From the NCBI GenBank assembly GCA_017621955.1, contig JAGASB010000103.1, positions 1 to 15,009 of the forward strand: a stretch of 15,009 bases of DNA. Direction: 5' to 3'. Under the pieces are notes generated by a model. The model ran no database searches. It was not told where the DNA came from and was given only the letters and a program-made list of their open reading frames with translations. This DNA comes from Clostridia bacterium (lineage in GTDB: Bacteria > Bacillota_A > Clostridia > Christensenellales > Borkfalkiaceae). Positions within the stretch are counted from its first letter, which is position 1. Each line of letters begins with the position of its first letter. A program made the position numbers and the translations under genes. This document shows, one piece after another, positions 1 through 7,532 of the stretch.

Positions 1-270
1 CTAGTTATATTTGCCTATTGGCAAGTTATATTGCTAAAAGCAGTGATATTTTGCTACGCAAAGTTTCATTTTCCCTTTCGGGAAAGTTGTGGCAAATATA
101 ATATAACTTTGACTGCAAGTCAAAATATAACGCAAAACAAGTTTTGCATATCACTTTTAGCCACAAGGCTAAAAATATAACTAAATTATTTAACTATTCT
201 GTGGATAAGAAAAGCACACTACATTTCACTTTTAGTGAAGTATAGTGTGCTATACTTTTGTTATGGATAA
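1..270 (-). repeat. Hairpin-array repeat, copy A (cut by window start)
   Basis: This AT-rich non-coding block is a string of short hairpins separated by AT-rich spacers. It is homologous, in inverted orientation, to the block around 10,931-11,195. Bases 20-110 match the reverse complement of 11,089-11,179 with one difference that I can see in 91 bases (position 66). Hairpins include TTGCCTATTGGCAA (11-24), GCTAAAAGC (33-41), TTGCTACGCAA, TTTCCCTTTCGGGAAA, TTTGACTGCAAGTCAAA (108-124), GCAAAACAAGTTTTGC and TTAGCCACAAGGCTAA. Spacers are GTTATATT or GTGATATT in the first half and AATATAAC or ATATCAC in the second. The block ends in a larger hairpin (213-251) behind mnmA. Homology to copy B fades after about 264, so the outer arm seen in copy B is absent or diverged here. 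I see no coding potential. Confidence 0.8.
206..251 (-). terminator. Terminator-like hairpin behind mnmA (part of repeat copy A)
   Basis: Read on the minus strand, AGCACACTA pairs with TAGTGTGCT (213-221 with 243-251) and an inner TTCACT pairs with AGTGAA (225-230 with 234-239). The stem is followed on the minus strand by TTTTCTTATCC. It lies about 35 bases past the mnmA stop and could end that transcript. The T-run is interrupted, so efficiency is uncertain. Confidence 0.55.
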
Positions 271-286
271 AAAGTTCCGTCTTTAA

Positions 287-1366
<1,080 letters not shown>

Positions 1367-1387
1367 TTATGTTCTCCTTACTGCTAA

Positions 1388-1416
1388 ATAATACCATAAA
1401 CTTTAAAAAATATCAA
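1388..1416 (-). promoter_or_regulatory. mnmA promoter
   Basis: On the minus strand TTGATA (1411-1416) and TATTAT (1388-1393) are separated by 17 bases, with an extended -10 TGG directly before the hexamer. Transcription would start about 10-15 bases before the AAGGAG site. Confidence 0.75.
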
Positions 1417-1485
1417 TGAATTGCGTTTACTTTGCAAAATTTTAAGTGCAACTATAATAATTTAATTTAAAACCGACTATTTTTA

Positions 1486-1514
1486 TTGCTTTGCCGTCGG
1501 GTTTATGATAAAAT
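1486..1514 (+). promoter_or_regulatory. Promoter of the CNNM/CBS gene
   Basis: TTGCTT (1486-1491) and TAAAAT (1509-1514) are spaced by 17 bases, with an extended -10 TGA before the hexamer. A small inverted repeat, ATGCAA (1518-1523) with TTGCAT (1532-1537), sits at the expected transcript start. Confidence 0.6.
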
Positions 1515-1573
1515 AATATGCAAGTATGATTTTGCATACAATATACTATATCTTTTTTTCTTAGGAGGACTTT

Positions 1574-2899
1574 ATGCCATCAGACGGCTCTGTTCCGTTG
1601 TCGACGTTATTATCCCCTGCCCCGTTTCCTGTGGGACTTTTAATTGCTATCATTGTTTTGGTAATAATGTCAGGTTTCTTTTCATCAACTGAAACCGCTT
1701 ACTCTTGTGCTAATCGCATTAAATTACGTTCGCTTGTTTCAAGCGGTAACAAAAAAGCCAAAAAAGTGCTTGAACTTGCAGAAGATAAGTACGATAAACT
1801 TATTTCTACTATTCTAATAGGTAACAATATCGTAAACCTTACCGCTTCTACACTTGCCACTCTTTTCTTTGCTCAACTTATTGCCGACGGTAATACTTCT
1901 GCGTTAATTTCTACAATTGTTATCACCGTTGCCGTGCTTATTTTTGGCGAAATCACGCCTAAGTTCGTTGCAAAAGTTTACCCCGAAAAGTTGGCAATGG
2001 CTTATTATCCTATCATAAAACTATTTTATTACGTTTTTTACGTTCTAAACGTTATATTTAGCGGTTGGAAATGGCTGTTATCTAAAATTTTCCGCTTCAA
2101 AAACGATGACGTGGTTACCGAAGACGAAATTATGACCATCGTTGAAGAAGCCGAAGAAGACGGTACGCTTAACACCGAAGAAACTAAACTTATCCGTTCG
2201 GTAATCGAATTTGACGATTTGGAAGTGGGCGATATTCTTGTTCCCCGTGTAAACGTTGTCGCAATAGACATTGCTTCAACTATGGACGAAATAAGAAAGG
2301 TCTTCGACCGTGAAGGTTATTCCCGTATCCCCGTTTATAAGGATAGTATTGATACAATTATAGGCACTATTCACGAAAAGGATTTCTTTAACGCTTACCT
2401 AAAAGGCAAAAAGGGTATTGACGGTATTATGCAAAACGCATTCTATACCACTGAACACGCAAAAATATCCGACCTTTTACGTCAGCTTCAAAAGAAAAAA
2501 ATACATATCGCCGTCGTCTTAGACGAATATGGTGGAACGCTTGGTCTTGTTACGCTTGAAGACATCTTAGAAGAACTTGTCGGTGAAATTTACGACGAAC
2601 ACGACGAAGTTATAAATTACTTTAAGATTGTTGACGACAACACGTTTATCGTTGACGGTAATGCCCCTGTTAAAGACGCATTTGAAACGTTTAACCTTGC
2701 AGGCGAAGAAGACAATTTTGATGCTAATACCGTTAGCGGTTGGGTTATTGAAAAACTTGGCGAAATTCCTCGTGCCGGATTTAAATTTGAACACAAAAAT
2801 CTTGCGGTTGAAATTTTAAAGTCTACCGTTAAGCGTGTACTTCAAATTAAGGTAACGGTTACTGAAATTACCGACGAAGACACTGAAAAAGACGAATAA
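1574..2899 (+). CDS. CNNM/HlyC-CorC family membrane protein (DUF21 + CBS pair + CorC_HlyC)
   Basis: This 441-residue inner-membrane protein belongs to the hemolysin C/CorC/CNNM group, which is linked to magnesium or other divalent-cation export. The older hemolysin label is probably misleading. The N-terminal DUF21 region (about 20-170) has hydrophobic segments at roughly 20-36, 85-103, 110-128 and 145-168, with the conserved FSSTETA motif (36-42) and GEITPK (125-130). EDEI (183-186) starts the linker. A CBS pair follows (about 222-335, with VPRVNV and VLDEYGGTLGLVTLEDILEELVGEI) that probably binds an adenine nucleotide. The CorC_HlyC domain (about 350-430) completes the usual order, and the tail is acidic. 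The start is fixed by AGGAGG (1563-1568). Which ion it moves cannot be told from sequence. Confidence 0.93.
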   Translation: MPSDGSVPLSTLLSPAPFPVGLLIAIIVLVIMSGFFSSTETAYSCANRIKLRSLVSSGNKKAKKVLELAEDKYDKLISTILIGNNIVNLTASTLATLFFAQLIADGNTSALISTIVITVAVLIFGEITPKFVAKVYPEKLAMAYYPIIKLFYYVFYVLNVIFSGWKWLLSKIFRFKNDDVVTEDEIMTIVEEAEEDGTLNTEETKLIRSVIEFDDLEVGDILVPRVNVVAIDIASTMDEIRKVFDREGYSRIPVYKDSIDTIIGTIHEKDFFNAYLKGKKGIDGIMQNAFYTTEHAKISDLLRQLQKKKIHIAVVLDEYGGTLGLVTLEDILEELVGEIYDEHDEVINYFKIVDDNTFIVDGNAPVKDAFETFNLAGEEDNFDANTVSGWVIEKLGEIPRAGFKFEHKNLAVEILKSTVKRVLQIKVTVTEITDEDTEKDE

Positions 2900-2909
2900 T
2901 TTGATTTAC

Positions 2910-2940
2910 ACTGCCACTTGAATTGATTTTAAGTGGCAGT
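2910..2940 (+). terminator. Hairpin between the CNNM/CBS gene and the tRNA gene
   Basis: ACTGCCACTT (2910-2919) pairs perfectly with AAGTGGCAGT (2931-2940) around an 11-base AT-rich loop. There is no following T-run, because the tRNA begins 4 bases later. It may be a weak terminator or a processing signal separating mRNA from tRNA. Confidence 0.5.
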
Positions 2941-2943
2941 TAT

Positions 2944-3019
2944 GCACCCGTAGTCTAATTGGATAAAACAGTGCCCTCCGACGGCACCATTGTAGGTTCA
3001 AATCCTATCGGGTGTACCA
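2944..3019 (+). tRNA. tRNA-Arg (anticodon CCG)
   Basis: This 76-base cloverleaf has an encoded CCA end. The acceptor arm is GCACCCG with CGGGTGT (first pair G-U). The anticodon stem GTGCC/GGCAC is perfect and encloses the loop CTCCGAC, so anticodon CCG (2978-2980) reads CGG. The T loop TTCAAAT is canonical. It is a single gene, preceded by a hairpin and followed at once by a terminator. With no clear promoter of its own, it may be co-transcribed with the upstream CNNM/CBS gene and cut out. Confidence 0.95.
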
Positions 3020-3020
3020 C

Positions 3021-3056
3021 AAAGCGACAAGTTTTTTCTAAACTTGTCGCTTTTCA
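3021..3056 (+). terminator. Terminator after tRNA-Arg
   Basis: AAAGCGACAAGTTT (3021-3034) pairs perfectly with AAACTTGTCGCTTT (3040-3053) around a 5-base loop. TTTTC follows. It starts one base past the tRNA CCA end. Confidence 0.8.
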
Positions 3057-3177
3057 TTCAAGCCCAAAGGCTTTATATGTAATCACTATATAGCAATGTA
3101 TGTCCTTGCCATAGAGGTATGGAATTTTCGGCTTTTATATCTATAAGAAATTCTAATATTACAAAACCTAAATTCGT

Positions 3178-3230
3178 TTAATTATTTTTTTAATTCGTGT
3201 TATAATATATGCGGTAATTAAGTTTACCGC
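3178..3230 (+). promoter_or_regulatory. Extended -10 promoter and leader hairpin of the CofE-like gene
   Basis: TATAAT (3201-3206) is preceded by TGT, an extended -10. The -35 position holds only TTAATT (3178-3183, 17-base spacer). At the expected start, GCGGTAA (3211-3217) pairs with TTACCGC (3224-3230), which would give the mRNA a 5' hairpin. The rest of 3057-3177 holds nothing I can name beyond a small inverted repeat, AAGCC with GGCTT. Confidence 0.6.
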
Positions 3231-3253
3231 ATTTTCTTTTTAAGGAGATTATT

Positions 3254-4441
3254 ATGAGTCGTTTATTCGGTACGGTATCACGCGGTGTGCGTGCGCCAAT
3301 TATTAAAAACGGAGACGATATAGTTAAAATCGTAACCGATAGTGTTTTAGAAGCGTCAAAAGTTGAGGGCGTTGCTTTTCACGATAAAGACGTTGTTGCT
3401 ATGACCGAAGCAATCGTTGCTAGGGCGCAAGGCAACTACGCTTCAATCGACGATATCGCTAATGACGTTAAGGCTAAACTTGGCGGTCAAACTATCGGCG
3501 TTATATTCCCTATCCTTTCACGCAACCGTTTTTCAGTATGTCTTAAAGGTATTGCAAGGGGCGCTAAAAAAGTAGTGCTTATGCTATCTTACCCGTCGGA
3601 TGAAGTAGGCAATCACTTAGTTAGCCTTGATGCGCTTGACGAAATGGGCGTTAATCCATATACCGACGTTTTGACAGAACAAAAATACCGTGAACTTTTC
3701 GGATATAAAAAACACACCTTTACGGGAGTTGATTACGTTCAATATTATAGAACGCTTATCGAAGAACAAGGCGCTGAATGCGAAATTATTTTTGCTAACA
3801 ACGCTAAGAGCATTCTTCCCCACGCTAAAAACGTACTTTGTTGCGATATTCACACAAGAGCACGCACCAAACGTTTGCTTAAAGCAGGCGGTGCAAACGT
3901 CGTTATCGGTCTTGACGACGTGTTAAGTTCGTCAGTAAACGGAAGCGGTTATAATGAAAATTACGGTCTTTTAGGCTCAAACAAGTCTACCGAAAACTCA
4001 ATAAAGCTTTTCCCACGCAACTGCCAACCTATCGTTGACGCTATACAACAAAAGTTGTTTGAAGCAACGGGCAAAAAAGTTGAAGTTATGGTTTACGGCG
4101 ACGGCGCATTCAAAGACCCTGTTGGTAAAATTTGGGAACTTGCAGACCCTGTTGTTTCCCCTGCTTACACCGCTGGACTTGAAGGCACGCCCAACGAACT
4201 TAAACTTAAATACCTTGCCGACAATGATTTTAAGGACCTTAAAGGTGAAGAACTTAAAAACGCTATCAAGAATGAAATTGCTAAAAAAGATTCAACCACC
4301 GTTGGTCAAATGGGTACTACCCCACGTCGCTTAACTGACCTTATCGGTTCGCTTTGCGACCTAACTTCTGGTTCTGGCGATAAAGGTACGCCTATCATTT
4401 GGATTCAAGGCTACTTTGATAACTATACTACCGAATATTAA
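3254..4441 (+). CDS. Coenzyme F420-0:L-glutamate ligase (CofE)-like protein
   Basis: This 395-residue protein belongs to the F420-0:gamma-glutamyl ligase (CofE) superfamily, whose archaeal members add glutamates to coenzyme F420 using GTP. It matches the long form common in clostridia, which is well beyond the roughly 250 residues of archaeal CofE. Family segments visible are SRGVRAPIIKNGDD (9-22), VVAMTEAIVARAQGNYAS near 47-64, VIFPILSRNRF, GDGAFKDPVGKIWELADPVV and the C-terminal LTSGSGDKGTPI. I see no signal peptide or membrane segment, so it should be cytosolic. AAGGAG (3242-3247) fixes the start. It is alone in its unit and converges on the DUF308-like gene. No other F420 gene is in view and its substrate in such bacteria is not known to me, so the enzyme name gives a family, not a proven reaction. 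Confidence 0.85.
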   Translation: MSRLFGTVSRGVRAPIIKNGDDIVKIVTDSVLEASKVEGVAFHDKDVVAMTEAIVARAQGNYASIDDIANDVKAKLGGQTIGVIFPILSRNRFSVCLKGIARGAKKVVLMLSYPSDEVGNHLVSLDALDEMGVNPYTDVLTEQKYRELFGYKKHTFTGVDYVQYYRTLIEEQGAECEIIFANNAKSILPHAKNVLCCDIHTRARTKRLLKAGGANVVIGLDDVLSSSVNGSGYNENYGLLGSNKSTENSIKLFPRNCQPIVDAIQQKLFEATGKKVEVMVYGDGAFKDPVGKIWELADPVVSPAYTAGLEGTPNELKLKYLADNDFKDLKGEELKNAIKNEIAKKDSTTVGQMGTTPRRLTDLIGSLCDLTSGSGDKGTPIIWIQGYFDNYTTEY

Positions 4442-4453
4442 TTTTTAATATGC

Positions 4454-4487
4454 AAAAAGGACTTATCAATCCGATAAGTCCTTTTTT
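4454..4487. terminator. Bidirectional terminator between convergent genes
   Basis: AAAAAGGACTTATC (4454-4467) pairs perfectly with GATAAGTCCTTTTT (4473-4486) around the loop AATCC. T-runs lie on both strands. It serves the CofE-like gene (plus) and the DUF308-like gene (minus). Confidence 0.9.
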
Positions 4488-4502
4488 TATTTGTTTTTAA
4501 TA

Positions 4503-4979
4503 TTATTTACCAAGTTTCATACCAAACAAGGTAAGAACTGCGTTGATAAGGAAAATAACGCCTGCGATAATGCAGATGATATCCATAAGCGCCCACTTAG
4601 AAATAACAAGCAATACACCGATAACAATAGTTACAATTGAAGGAAGCATTGCCATAATACCTTTCTTATAAGTTTTAGCAAGTTCTAAAACACCTTTTAT
4701 GATGAGTAAAACTCCGAAAACTAAAAGAACGATATCAGCAATAAGCCAACCACAAACTATAATTACTACGCCTATGCCTATCTCAACTAAGCCTTGAATA
4801 AGTTCTCCGTTAAGAACGTCCATTACACCAAGGACGATTAAGAGTACGCCGACTGCGGTCATTAAAATACCAAGTGAACCGCCCTGCAATATTACAAGCA
4901 ACAAGCCTATAATTGCGTAAACAGCGCAAGTTACGATGTTTTTAGCTGATAAATTCAACTGTGCCTTCTTCTTTGCCAT
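4503..4979 (-). CDS. Small HdeD/DUF308-like polytopic membrane protein
   Basis: This 158-residue protein is almost entirely hydrophobic after a short basic start (MAKKKAQ). I count about six closely spaced membrane segments, with internally similar VGVLLIVLGVMDV, GIGVVIIVCGWLI and FGVLLIIKGVLELA stretches, the pattern of HdeD/DUF308 proteins. That family includes enterobacterial acid-stress protein HdeD, but for clostridial members the role is unknown and I infer none. The start is set by AGGAGG (4987-4992, minus strand), 7 bases before the ATG. A strong promoter lies at 5011-5040. It is a single-gene unit that shares its terminator with the convergent CofE-like gene. Confidence 0.75.
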   Translation of the reverse strand: MAKKKAQLNLSAKNIVTCAVYAIIGLLLVILQGGSLGILMTAVGVLLIVLGVMDVLNGELIQGLVEIGIGVVIIVCGWLIADIVLLVFGVLLIIKGVLELAKTYKKGIMAMLPSIVTIVIGVLLVISKWALMDIICIIAGVIFLINAVLTLFGMKLGK

Positions 4980-5010
4980 AATTTAGCCTCCTAAAATAAT
5001 TATTGTATAT

Positions 5011-5040
5011 ATTATATATTATATTTTACTTTTTTGTCAA
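5011..5040 (-). promoter_or_regulatory. Promoter of the DUF308-like gene
   Basis: On the minus strand a perfect TTGACA (5035-5040) and TATAAT (5011-5016) are spaced by 18 bases. A second TTGAC lies 10 bases further upstream in the same orientation. The run of TATAAT-like words gives more than one possible -10. Confidence 0.75.
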
Positions 5041-5130
5041 CACCCGTCAAAAAAGTTTTTAAATAAATATATTCAAAATCTTTTCTTAATATGTTTAGAT
5101 AACAAAAACGGCAGCTCTAAGTGCGTCAGT

Positions 5131-5241
5131 AATAGGGATTTTTTGGACATTACAAAAGGATAGCAAAATTTTTGCTATCCTTTTCTTTTGCTTTGCAAAA
5201 CACACGACTTAACAGGGTTAAGTATAGTGTGCTACACTTTA
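5131..5241 (+). repeat. Hairpin repeat, short and diverged copy C
   Basis: This 111-base stretch shares landmarks with copies A and B. It opens with AATAGGGATTTTTT, like the inner arm of copy B. A CATTACAAAA segment then leads into a stem, GGATAGCAAAA with TTTTGCTATCC (5158-5168 with 5170-5180), followed by TTTTCTTTTGC where copy B has TTTTCTTATCC. It closes with AGTATAGTGTGCTACACTTT, nearly the same as the end of copy A. The stems themselves differ from those in A and B. The punctuated hairpin array is missing, so this is a solo end, a deletion derivative or a separate small member. The rest of 5041-5394 shows no gene. Confidence 0.55.
5158..5231 (-). terminator. Two terminator-like hairpins behind the lipoprotein gene
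   Basis: On the minus strand the first hairpin pairs CACAC with GTGTG (5227-5231 with 5201-5205) and ACTTAAC with GTTAAGT inside it, followed by TTTTGC. The second is the GGATAGCAAAA stem at 5158-5180, followed by TTTTGTAA. They lie 3' of the lipoprotein gene and its remnant and probably end that transcript. The second stem could also act on the plus strand, where TTTTCTTTT follows. Confidence 0.55.
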
Positions 5242-5394
5242 CCTATTTCCTTTCGCTCGGTTACGAGTTCTACACAGCATTTGACAATTTTCAATTTTAG
5301 TTGCTCCAACTTCATATGAATCGCAAAATTGATATCAACTTATATCGGTGGGAATTTTTGACATATATTCATTAAAATATTTTTCTTCTTTTTC

Positions 5395-5499
5395 TTATGC
5401 TCTTGTAAAACAACTTCCGCACCCGACAAGGCTAACACTCATACAAAGCATAAGCAAAACCGCAAGCCCAATTGTCAATAATCTTGTAATCGTTTTCAT
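5395..5499 (-). pseudogene. Lipoprotein signal-peptide remnant (paralogue of the upstream gene)
   Basis: An ATG reading frame of 34 codons starts 7 bases after the stop of the BspA-type lipoprotein gene. Its first 27 residues match that protein's signal peptide at 20 of 27 positions, including an unbroken TIGLAVLLMLCMS core and a lipobox cysteine at the same place (LVGC). After CGSCFTRA it meets TAA. In the same frame about 19 more codons follow (EKEEKYFNEYMSKIPTDIS) before TGA. At DNA level a 29-base run is identical to the upstream gene (5442-5470 and 7142-7170). I read it as the 5' end of a tandemly duplicated lipoprotein gene that lost its body. A functional short lipopeptide cannot be excluded, but no convincing separate ribosome binding site is visible. 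Confidence 0.6.
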
Positions 5500-5506
5500 T
5501 GTCTTA

Positions 5507-7204
5507 CTACTTTACGATATGTTCTTTTAAAGATTTATGGTAGATATATTCATTGTCCGCTTGCATATCCGACCAAAGATTGATACACTCGTCATAAATT
5601 TCGCTATTTACGTGAATTTTAAAATCGTCGTTAATTGTTGCCTTAATCCTATGGTCTTCCGTTACGATATTAGAAATATAAATAATAAACGTACCTGCAT
5701 GCAAATCAACGATTGGCGTATCTTTCTTTAAGTAATACACGTCTTTTAAGTTGTGGCATTGTATAAATGCAGCGGTTTCTATTTTCTCTACCGTTTCGCT
5801 TATATATACTTTTTCCAAATCAAACAAGCAACAAAAAGCATTTGTTCTAATTTCTTTACAACCATTTTTAAGGTTTAAAATTTTTAATTCTTTTACGTCT
5901 TTAAAAGCGGAAACACCAATAAATTCAGAGAAAACATCTGCGCTTTTAATTGTCGCATAATAAAAAGCTTCCGTGCCTATTTCTTTTGCGGACACGCTAA
6001 GATTTTCTATTTTTGCGTGCGTAAAAGAGTTAGGGTTAAGCTTTATGACGTTGTCGGGGATTATCAACTCGTCGAAAATGCAATACGCAAAAGCGTAGTC
6101 GCCAATGTAATCAATTTTATCAAAACTATTAAAAGCACTTCTTCCAAGCAATAACGTAATTTCTTCATTTTCTTCTTCGCATATAGCCCCGTCAAGCAGT
6201 TGATACCTGCTGTTTGCGGACAAAGTTATGTTGTTCAATGGTGAATTTGTAAATGCTTGCGCCAACCCATTGATACGAACGTCGTTCAATTCTAACTTAT
6301 TTAGATTTTTACAATTATTGAAAGCAGAAGTTTCCAACGTAATATATTCGCCCCCAAAAGATACCTTTTCCAACCCACTATTGGAAAAAGCGTATGCGCC
6401 AACCCTTTGCACGTTTTCACCTATCACAACCTCTTTCAAGGATTCGCAGGAATAAAGCGCCTTGCTCCCAATTTCTTTTATGTTTTCTCCAAACGCTATA
6501 TTTTGCAAAGCAACACACCCATAAAACATTTCTTGCGGAATATACTCAAGAGAGTTTGGTAAAACGACCTCTTCCAGTTTAATGCAATTATAGAATATTC
6601 CTTCACGCAGTTCTTGATAATCACTTAGAAATATCACCTTTTTTATATTCGCCCCACTAAACGCACCCCAATTTAACTCAACGCCGTCAATTTCAATTAT
6701 ATCTTCCGTAAAATTTGCCCCAAAAAAAGCACGCGGCCCTATATATTCAAGATTTTTAGGATAATTTATCGTATAATTACCGTTTTCAGCAAACGCCTCG
6801 TTGGCTACATACGTAAGGGAATCAGGTAAAATAAAACTATTTGCTCTACATTCGCTAAACGCATTCTCTTCTATGGTAGTTATACCTTCTTCTATAACAA
6901 CGCTTTCTATGGGCGCTGTGAGTATTCCACCCCAAATTCCTTTTTGGGGTATAAACGCTCTACTTGCAATTTTTGTTACAGGAATATTATTGTACGTGCT
7001 TGGAATTACCAAATGTAAAACAGGCAAATCGACAAAACCATTAACTTGATACGTTCCGTCCTCTAAAAGCTCAAATCCTAAATATTTGGAAGGATCAGTC
7101 TCTGTAGAATATTTATTCTTTTTGCAGGCCGAAAGGCTTATGCTCATACAAAGCATAAGCAAAACCGCAAGTCCGATTGTAAATAACTTTTTAATCTTTT
7201 TCAT
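5507..7204 (-). CDS. BspA-type leucine-rich-repeat surface lipoprotein
   Basis: From the ATG at 7204 this is a 565-residue predicted lipoprotein. The start has basic MKKIKKLF, a hydrophobic core and the lipobox LSAC with C27, so it should be lipid-anchored on the cell surface. From about residue 60 to 510 it is built of roughly 23-residue LRR_5 (BspA/TpLRR) repeats, seen as recurring AF/LY-C-SLKEVVI-V--IG--AF patterns such as GSKALYSCESLKEVVIGENVQRVG. The C-terminal part (about 510-565) is non-repetitive. In other bacteria such proteins take part in adhesion or binding, but no ligand can be inferred here. The reading frame stays open for 16 more codons upstream, but TAAGGAG (about 7213-7219) and the signal peptide fix the start at 7204. 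A structured RNA with a terminator lies just upstream, and a copy of its own signal-peptide code lies just downstream. Confidence 0.88.
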   Translation of the reverse strand: MKKIKKLFTIGLAVLLMLCMSISLSACKKNKYSTETDPSKYLGFELLEDGTYQVNGFVDLPVLHLVIPSTYNNIPVTKIASRAFIPQKGIWGGILTAPIESVVIEEGITTIEENAFSECRANSFILPDSLTYVANEAFAENGNYTINYPKNLEYIGPRAFFGANFTEDIIEIDGVELNWGAFSGANIKKVIFLSDYQELREGIFYNCIKLEEVVLPNSLEYIPQEMFYGCVALQNIAFGENIKEIGSKALYSCESLKEVVIGENVQRVGAYAFSNSGLEKVSFGGEYITLETSAFNNCKNLNKLELNDVRINGLAQAFTNSPLNNITLSANSRYQLLDGAICEEENEEITLLLGRSAFNSFDKIDYIGDYAFAYCIFDELIIPDNVIKLNPNSFTHAKIENLSVSAKEIGTEAFYYATIKSADVFSEFIGVSAFKDVKELKILNLKNGCKEIRTNAFCCLFDLEKVYISETVEKIETAAFIQCHNLKDVYYLKKDTPIVDLHAGTFIIYISNIVTEDHRIKATINDDFKIHVNSEIYDECINLWSDMQADNEYIYHKSLKEHIVK

Positions 7205-7275
7205 TGTTATTCTCCTTACATACAAGACGAAAATAAAAGAATTTTTACTCACTAAAATACTAAATAAGCTTAAAA

Positions 7276-7307
7276 ATAAAAAAGTGCGTAGCCGAAACCA
7301 CGCACCG
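7276..7307 (-). terminator. Intrinsic terminator of the structured RNA
   Basis: On the minus strand GTGCGTGG and CTACGCAC pair (8 bp, one G-U) around a short TTTCGG loop, and are followed directly by TTTTTTATTTTT. I see no clear second promoter between it and the lipoprotein start at 7204, so read-through here may control that gene. Confidence 0.85.
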
Positions 7308-7422
7308 AAAAACGCAGCCCCGCTTCTGTTGCGACACAGTTCACATCGTCCTAAGAGATGGCAAGCAAAGCCTACGTTTTTACCAAACGTAAACTTAGGA
7401 CGAAAATATTTAACTGTGTAGC
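7276..7422 (-). ncRNA. Structured small RNA or leader RNA, unidentified
   Basis: Between a strong promoter and a strong terminator on the minus strand lies about 147 nt without a convincing reading frame, but with nested pairing. The outer stem GCTACACAGTT/AACTGTGTCGC (7412-7422 with 7331-7341) has one mismatch. After an asymmetric internal loop a perfect 9-bp stem, CGTCCTAAG with CTTAGGACG (7394-7402 with 7347-7355), closes a three-way junction. Its two arms are TACGTTT/AAACGTA (7385-7391 with 7373-7379) and GGC/GCC (7370-7372 with 7360-7362). I do not recognise a named riboswitch core, SRP RNA, tmRNA or RNase P motif. A 6S RNA is possible from size and from the internal loop near the base, but the three-way junction is not typical. 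It could stand alone or act as an attenuating leader for the lipoprotein gene, whose ATG is about 70 nt past the terminator. Confidence 0.65.
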
Positions 7423-7428
7423 ATAATC

Positions 7429-7457
7429 ATTATACCATATCCTACGAAAAAAATCAA
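7429..7457 (-). promoter_or_regulatory. Strong promoter of the structured RNA
   Basis: On the minus strand TTGATT (7452-7457) and a perfect TATAAT (7429-7434) are 17 bases apart with an extended -10 TGG. It is one of the best promoters in the window and sets the RNA start near 7422. Confidence 0.85.
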
Positions 7458-7491
7458 TATCTAATGACTGTTTTTCAAAAAGTTGATTTCG

Positions 7492-7532
7492 GCATAATAA
7501 AAGAAAAATCAGACTCCTTGTGGAATCTGATT
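7492..7532 (-). terminator. pckG terminator
   Basis: On the minus strand AATCAGATTCC pairs with GGAGTCTGATT around ACAA (7507-7532, one G-U pair), followed by the T-rich TTTTCTTTTATT. It lies about 100 bases past the pckG stop and separates that gene from the structured RNA promoter. A short palindrome, TCCCTTATAGGGA (7584-7596), lies in between. Confidence 0.75.

Noticed and set aside
1..190. The repeated hairpins with regular spacing as a CRISPR array
   Set aside because: The short AT-rich element is the repeated part and the hairpins differ. Spacing is 18-26 bases, the motif flips strand midway, and no cas genes are present.
7205..7252. A longer N-terminus for the LRR lipoprotein starting at 7252
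   Set aside because: It would add 16 residues before a canonical signal peptide. The ATG at 7204 has TAAGGAG at the right distance, and the longer form has none.
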